From Pantoea sp. WMus005 (GTDB lineage Bacteria > Pseudomonadota > Gammaproteobacteria > Enterobacterales > Enterobacteriaceae): a DNA stretch of 64,000 nucleotides. Made by a program: the position numbers and the translations under genes. Positions 58,768 to 64,000 of this stretch are shown here, one piece after another. The notes under the pieces were generated by a model. It ran no database searches and had not been told where the DNA came from. It worked only from the letters and a program-made list of their open reading frames with translations. The stretch covers positions 310,001 through 374,000 of the forward strand of contig NZ_JACBXU010000004.1 in the NCBI RefSeq assembly GCF_013415305.1. Direction: 5' to 3'. Numbering within the stretch: the stretch's first letter is position 1; the number at the start of each line of letters is the position of its first letter.

Positions 58768-59388
58768 TTACAGAATTTCCAGCAGTTCGACTTCGAACAT
58801 CAGAGTGCTGAATGGTGGGATAGAGGCACCCGCACCGCGCTCGCCATACGCGAGGTTCTGTGGGATCACCAGTTCCCATTTTGAGCCTACCGGCATCAGG
58901 GTCAGTGCTTCAATCCAGCCTGGGATAACGCCGCTAACCGGGAATTCTGCCGGTTCGCCACGGGCAACTGAGCTGTCGAACACGGTGCCGTCGATCAGTT
59001 TGCCAGTGTAGTGAACGCGTACGCGATCCTGACGGGATGGGATTGGACCCTCGCCCTGGGTAATCACGCTGAACTGCAGACCTGATTCGGTGCTGCTCAC
59101 GCCTTCACGCTGCGCATGTTCCTGCAGGAACGCCTGACCTTCTGCGGCCATGGCTTCGGTACGCTCACGACGCACGCCTTCAGCGCGTTCGTGTACTTCA
59201 CGCAGTGCGCGATGAACCACATCAACCGGTACGGCCGGCGAGTTCCCTTCCAGCGCGTCGCGCAGACCCGCGAGCAGTGCTTCTGGTTGCAGACCCTGCA
59301 GACCAGATTCCAGCAACTGCTGGCCAACCTGTAAACCAATACCGTAACTTGCTTGTGCTTCGACGCTGTCGAAAGAAGGGGTCGTCAT
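58768..59388 (-). CDS. fklB: FKBP-type peptidyl-prolyl isomerase FklB (FKBP22)
   Basis: FklB is a cytoplasmic peptidyl-prolyl cis-trans isomerase of 206 aa, the same length as in E. coli. The N-terminal half is the FKBP_N dimerisation helix region ([20 protein letters not shown]). The C-terminal half is the FKBP catalytic domain ([19 protein letters not shown] near 135, [16 protein letters not shown] at the end). ATG 59388 has AAGGA 7 nt upstream; the frame runs 48 codons further without a start signal. cycA, next to it in E. coli, is not here. Confidence 0.95.
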   Translation of the reverse strand: MTTPSFDSVEAQASYGIGLQVGQQLLESGLQGLQPEALLAGLRDALEGNSPAVPVDVVHRALREVHERAEGVRRERTEAMAAEGQAFLQEHAQREGVSSTESGLQFSVITQGEGPIPSRQDRVRVHYTGKLIDGTVFDSSVARGEPAEFPVSGVIPGWIEALTLMPVGSKWELVIPQNLAYGERGAGASIPPFSTLMFEVELLEIL

Positions 59389-59725
59389 CTTCGTTCCTTT
59401 CACTCTCGGATAAATTCGAACCGGCAGCATAGCAGCGCAGGCCGCTGGCGTAAAATGCCCTGCGTCGCAGATGACTTTTGCGGTTGAAAGAGAAACAATA
59501 GAGCCGTCAAATTTATCAATGCTGGCAGGCACTTCGCGCCGGTATTGCCCATACTATAACTATCGATGGGGATCATCCCGTCTGTAGCACCTGAATAAGA
59601 GAGCAAACATGGGCCAGATTGCCCCACGACGCCGCAGGATGCGTGCGACACAAATGGTATCCCGGCTGCAGACCTGGCTTGCCGCACGCAGGCCACGGCA
59701 GACTGCCGGAGAGGAGGAACCCCGC

Positions 59726-60286
59726 ATGGCTTCAGACACGTCATCCCGCCTGCCGACATGGCTTCAGCGTATCTGGCATTTTACCGACCACATTCGCTGG
59801 ATGGATCCGCTGCCTGCACCGCACCGACGTGGCATTGTGGCGGCTCTGCTGGTGATGCTGGTGGCGTTTCTCTGGCCTGCCAGCACGCTGCGCTATCCGG
59901 TCGAACAGTCGGTGACGCCTTCTGCAGAGAAAGAGGTGCCCATGCAGGCGGATATCTACGAGAACAACAATAGCCGCCAGCCGTCATCCTCACCGTCTCA
60001 GCAGACGCCAAAAGCCGATTCTCAGGGCGAGTGGCGTAACCTCACTATCGCCTCCGGACAGACGCTGGCGCAGCTGTTTCGTGATCACAGTCTGCCGGTT
60101 AATGATGTGTTTGCGATGGCGCGGGTGGAAGGCAATGATCAGCCGCTCAGCTCTTTGAAAACGGGTCAGCAGGTTAAAATTCGTCAGGATGCGCAGGGGA
60201 TCGTAACCGGTCTGACAGTCGATGGCGCAAATGGCCCGGTGCTGTTTACACGTCAGCCAGATGGCAGCTTTATTCGCGCGCAGTAA
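59726..60286 (+). CDS. ytfB: Cell-division-linked OapA/LysM-like protein YtfB
   Basis: YtfB is a single-span inner-membrane protein with a periplasmic OapA (LysM-like) domain that localises to the division site. From ATG 59726 the protein has 186 aa: a cytoplasmic start with HIRWMDPLPAPHRRG, a span at about 34-50 (GIVAALLVMLVAFLWPAS), a flexible Gln/Ser/Pro linker, then NLTIASGQTLAQLFRDHSLP and the end VLFTRQPDGSFIRAQ as in E. coli. GGAGG stands 9 nt before 59726. An in-frame ATG at 59609 would add a basic 39-residue extension. E. coli YtfB is 212 aa, longer in the linker. Confidence 0.87.
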   Translation: MASDTSSRLPTWLQRIWHFTDHIRWMDPLPAPHRRGIVAALLVMLVAFLWPASTLRYPVEQSVTPSAEKEVPMQADIYENNNSRQPSSSPSQQTPKADSQGEWRNLTIASGQTLAQLFRDHSLPVNDVFAMARVEGNDQPLSSLKTGQQVKIRQDAQGIVTGLTVDGANGPVLFTRQPDGSFIRAQ

Positions 60287-60321
60287 CGCGAACAGCGCCT
60301 GCAGAAAGGCATAAAACAAAA

Positions 60322-60346
60322 ACGCCGGCACAAGGCCGGCGTTGAT
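60322..60346 (-). terminator. Terminator of the rpsF-priB-rpsR-rplI operon
   Basis: CGCCGGC (60323-60329) and GCCGGCG (60335-60341) form the stem; read on the minus strand it is followed by TTTTTGTTTT. It lies 22 bp after the rplI stop. Confidence 0.9.
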
Positions 60347-60367
60347 GTCGTGCTCAGTTAATCAGAA

Positions 60368-60829
<462 letters not shown>

Positions 60830-60856
60830 TTAAAGTCGTTAATGGACAGTTGCCGA

Positions 60857-61406
<550 letters not shown>

Positions 61407-61412
61407 GATGGA

Positions 61413-61870
<458 letters not shown>

Positions 61871-61882
61871 AGGAACGTTATA

Positions 61883-61932
61883 GGCTGTGTCCCACAAAGG
61901 TTCGCTGTGACGAGCGTTTGTGGGACACAGCC
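61883..61932. repeat. 50-bp palindrome upstream of rpsF
   Basis: GGCTGTGTCCCACAAA (61883-61898) and TTTGTGGGACACAGCC (61917-61932) are exact 16-bp inverted arms; within the loop CGCT (61903-61906) and AGCG (61913-61916) pair again. The left arm touches a TATAAC box (-10-like, minus strand) of the rpsF promoter region. No transposase or target duplication is evident. The rest of the 404-bp gap to the next gene has no other recognised feature. Confidence 0.8.
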
Positions 61933-62212
61933 TGAGAATGCGGCTGAAAAATTGACGCGTAATCATACCGGCGAAGGTGCCCGAACTCAAGCGCACATTT
62001 AAACAAATCGCAGGCGTCGTGCCAGATACCGTCGCTTTTTGTGCTAATGATGGGAATACAGCGGGTTGGGTGGCGAAGATTCAAAAATGCTGACAAAGAG
62101 GTTCAGGCAGACGATCTGGCGATAATTTACTCAGTCGCTAAACTGATTAAAGACGTTACGGTTCGCTTAGTGGCGTCGCGCAGAGTGTGTTCCCTGAAGT
62201 GAGGAGTCGGGC

Positions 62213-62419
62213 ATGAAAACGTTCGTCATCGCCACTTTACTGGGTCTCTTCCTGTCTCCACCCGCTCTTGCCAGCCATGCTGACTGTGCGCAGCAGATGA
62301 GAAGTCACAGCAGCGAAGCGGCATCGGGTTATGTCTACGTTAACCGGCTGGATACGCCGGAAAGAAACCCGGTCAGTGCGCCTGCCAGCGCAGCAGAAAA
62401 AGCGTCTGCGTTCTGGTAA
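62213..62419 (+). CDS. Small secreted protein, unknown function
   Basis: A 68-aa protein I do not recognise. The signal peptide (MKTFVIATLLGLFLSPPALA) is cut before SHADC, leaving about 48 residues with one cysteine, the stretch SGYVYVNRLDTPER and an Ala/Ser/Pro-rich end. GAGGAG stands about 8 nt before the ATG and a hairpin (ACGGGCGG/CCGCCCGT, 62434-62461) follows the stop, both supporting a real gene. E. coli has the small DUF1471 protein gene yjfY beside rpsF; this could be a shortened positional counterpart, but similarity is slight. Confidence 0.6.
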   Translation: MKTFVIATLLGLFLSPPALASHADCAQQMRSHSSEAASGYVYVNRLDTPERNPVSAPASAAEKASAFW

Positions 62420-62468
62420 GTACCGGTAAGTTTACGGGCGGCAGAGTCCTTCTCCGCCCGTTCATTGT

Positions 62469-63218
62469 TTATAACTGCTGTTTAAAAAAGCTGACCAGCG
62501 CCGTCAGGGCGGATGGCGTGATCTTATGCCCGATCTGTTTTTCTGACAGCGAGGTCAGATGCTGCGCCAGCCCGTTGTCATGCAGCGCCCTCTCCAGCCG
62601 TACGCTTTCCGCCCAGGGCACGACCTCATCCGCCTCCCCATGCCACAATAGCAGCGGGCGGTTTGCCAGAGCCTCCAGCCGGTTACAGGGATCGTAGTCC
62701 GCCAGCGGTGCCATACGGGCCGCAAACTGCGCTTTCTGCTCAGGCGTGTCGGCCACCAGCGGCGGAAACAGGGACTGACTGAGTTGCATAAAATAGCCCG
62801 ATCCCATCAGGCAGGCGACGCTCTGGATTTGCGGATAACGCGCCATCGCGCCCAGTGCCGTCATGCCGCCCATCGACGCACCCGCTACCGCGAAACGCCT
62901 GTCAGCGATCAAATTGTCTTTATGCAGCGCGGTCTCAAGCAGTGGCAACTCATCAATGTTCTGTTTCAGAATCTCCCAGAAACGGCCCAGGCGTGCATTG
63001 GCATCACCGTGATAACGCGCGCCGTGCAGCTCCGCATCCGGCATCACCGCCCGAAATCCCGCCTGCGCCAGCGCGACAGCGAAGTAGGCGTAGACCTCTT
63101 TTGATGAGGTAAAGCCGTGATAAAACAACACGGTGGGCAGTGGCTGATGCCGTTGTCCGGCTGGTGTGGCGTGCAGGCATTCGATACCGGCCAGCGTTTC
63201 GGTACTGAGTTCAATCAT
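62469..63218 (-). CDS. yjfP: Alpha/beta-hydrolase esterase YjfP
   Basis: YjfP is a carboxylesterase of the dienelactone hydrolase/prolyl-oligopeptidase-like fold that cleaves short acyl esters; in E. coli it is linked to carbohydrate acetate removal. The 249-aa protein has the oxyanion motif YHGFTSSKEVY near residue 33, the nucleophile Ser in VAGASMGGMTALG near 115, and the acid LLLWHGEADEVVPW near 190-203. The catalytic His lies in the C-terminal IGHKITPSAL. E. coli YjfP is 249 aa. In E. coli it stands near the ula genes and rpsF; ula genes are absent here. Confidence 0.92.
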   Translation of the reverse strand: MIELSTETLAGIECLHATPAGQRHQPLPTVLFYHGFTSSKEVYAYFAVALAQAGFRAVMPDAELHGARYHGDANARLGRFWEILKQNIDELPLLETALHKDNLIADRRFAVAGASMGGMTALGAMARYPQIQSVACLMGSGYFMQLSQSLFPPLVADTPEQKAQFAARMAPLADYDPCNRLEALANRPLLLWHGEADEVVPWAESVRLERALHDNGLAQHLTSLSEKQIGHKITPSALTALVSFFKQQL

Positions 63219-63315
63219 GGTTTCTCCTGAAAAGGGCGAGGCGTGCCGATCAAGTCTACGTTCTGCAGGTTAATTTGCGAAATCCCCCGCTGCGCTTAGT
63301 CATCCGACTTAATCC

Positions 63316-63342
63316 TAAACTTTTTTCGTGCTGTGCCGTTGA
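63316..63342 (+). promoter_or_regulatory. FliA (sigma-28)-type promoter of the second chemoreceptor gene
   Basis: TAAACTTT (63316-63323) and GCCGTTGA (63335-63342) match the FliA consensus TAAAGTTT / GCCGATAA at 7 and 6 of 8 positions with the ideal 11-bp spacer. The start of the receptor gene is 34 bp further on. Confidence 0.68.
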
Positions 63343-63376
63343 TCGTGTATGCCCCTAACATGATCAAAGGTAATTT

Positions 63377-64000
63377 ATGAAGCGTCTCTCTCTCAGCGGC
63401 CTGAGTCTCGGAGTTAAGCTGTCTGTACTGACGTCTCTCAGCGTAGCGCTGCTGTTGCTGGTACTGACACTGACTCAAAGCCACAACGCCTCGCGCCAGC
63501 TGGAAAATCTCGCCATCGATGACATGCACAACCAGGTGCAGGGCATCAGTGAAATGGCCACTATGTTTAACGCCACTCTGACCGAAGAGGTGGCTCACTA
63601 CACCGATCTCTTTACCAGCTTCCTGCCTAAGCGCTTTAGCCTGGATGAAAGCTCGCGGATCCAGGTCGGAGCCTTTTCAACGCCGGTGCTGCGCGCCGGG
63701 TTAAAGACACTGAACCTCGACCAGACTGCAGTTGACGATTTCACCGAACGCACCGCCGCCGTAGCGACCATTTTCGTGCGCTATGGCGATGATTTTATTC
63801 GTGTTTCAACCTCACTGAAAAAAGAGGATGGCAGTCGCGCAATCGGTACGCAGCTTGACCGCACCGGTGCCGCCTGGAAAAGCGTTCACCAGGGCGAAGT
63901 CTACCGCGGGCTGGCGACGCTGTTCGGCCATCGCTACATCACGCAGTATCAGCCAGTGAAAGATGAGAGTGGCAAAGTCGTTGCCATTCTGTTTGTCGGT
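63377..64000 (+). CDS. Methyl-accepting chemotaxis protein with Cache-type sensor (5' part)
   Basis: The frame opens at ATG 63377 and runs off the window end without a stop, so only 208 residues are seen. It has a signal-anchor span at about residues 12-33 (VKLSVLTSLSVALLLLVL). A periplasmic region follows with FVRYGDDFIRVSTSLKKEDGSR and ends with ITQYQPVKDESGKVVAILFVG; this is the pattern of single-Cache chemoreceptor sensors (Cache_3-Cache_2 type). TM2, HAMP and the signalling domain must lie to the right. A FliA-like promoter precedes it. Ligand is unknown. Confidence 0.85.
   Translation, partial: MKRLSLSGLSLGVKLSVLTSLSVALLLLVLTLTQSHNASRQLENLAIDDMHNQVQGISEMATMFNATLTEEVAHYTDLFTSFLPKRFSLDESSRIQVGAFSTPVLRAGLKTLNLDQTAVDDFTERTAAVATIFVRYGDDFIRVSTSLKKEDGSRAIGTQLDRTGAAWKSVHQGEVYRGLATLFGHRYITQYQPVKDESGKVVAILFVG

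Noticed and set aside
61883..61932. Terminal inverted repeats of an insertion sequence
   Set aside because: The arms are only 18 bp apart, no transposase is encoded and no target-site duplication is visible.
61878..62096. 72-aa minus-strand frame upstream of rpsF
   Set aside because: It reads through the palindrome, has no ribosome-binding site and no similarity; considered chance.

Overview
The window looks like chromosome of an Enterobacterales bacterium, most likely Erwiniaceae (Pantoea/Erwinia type). This rests on Escherichia-like proteins arranged in E. coli-like blocks but with different block borders, on intact hexuronate genes, and on a degraded oligogalacturonate-porin-like gene. 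The genus is an inference; no rRNA or tRNA is present to confirm it.

Layout. 1-1.7 kb: a lipoprotein acid phosphatase and a laccase-domain protein. 1.8-11.1 kb: fadH (with a FadR-like operator), rlmG, ygjP, a ClC channel with CBS domains, ygjR, the manganese/pH-responsive yybP-ykoY riboswitch with alx, and sstT. 11.3-18.2 kb: the hexuronate regulon, with operon uxaC-uxaB-uxaA divergent from exuT-exuR. ExuR-like operators lie before uxaC, exuT and exuR, with a CRP-like site between uxaC and exuT. 18.5-22.8 kb: yqjA-mzrA, yqjC, yqjD-yqjE-yqjK, yqjF, yqjG. 22.9-28 kb: rnpB (RNase P RNA) with a duplicated 3' end and terminator, rsmI, lpoA, yraN, diaA, dolP. 28-29.7 kb: yhaK and yhaJ.

29.7-37.3 kb is the accessory highlight. 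It is a nine-gene, one-strand cassette: stand-alone PRD protein, SFCGS glycine-rich protein, DUF4312, DUF4311 and DUF4310 (two membrane proteins), COG3964-type amidohydrolase, DgaE-like PLP ammonia-lyase, DgaF-like KDGP aldolase and a PRD/EIIB/EIIA regulator. These are the EF_0829-EF_0839 / AHA_3910-type families. The pathway end (amino-sugar acid phosphate to KDPG to pyruvate plus glyceraldehyde-3-phosphate) can be inferred. The uptake machinery and true substrate are undescribed as far as I know. It sits at the border between two E. coli-like blocks, and its product, KDPG, is also the end point of the uxa pathway.

37.6-64 kb follows E. coli minute 95-96 order with deletions and insertions: cybC, pmbA, darP, a broken KdgM-family porin, mpl, fbp, a chemoreceptor, a DUF1311 protein, yeaL, ppa, ytfP-tamB-tamA, ytfL (no msrA beside it), ytfK, ytfJ, cysQ, cpdB, fklB, ytfB, the rpsF-priB-rpsR-rplI operon, a small secreted protein, yjfP and the start of a second chemoreceptor. 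Both chemoreceptors have FliA-like promoters. Several large perfect inverted repeats in intergenic gaps are not explained by gene content.
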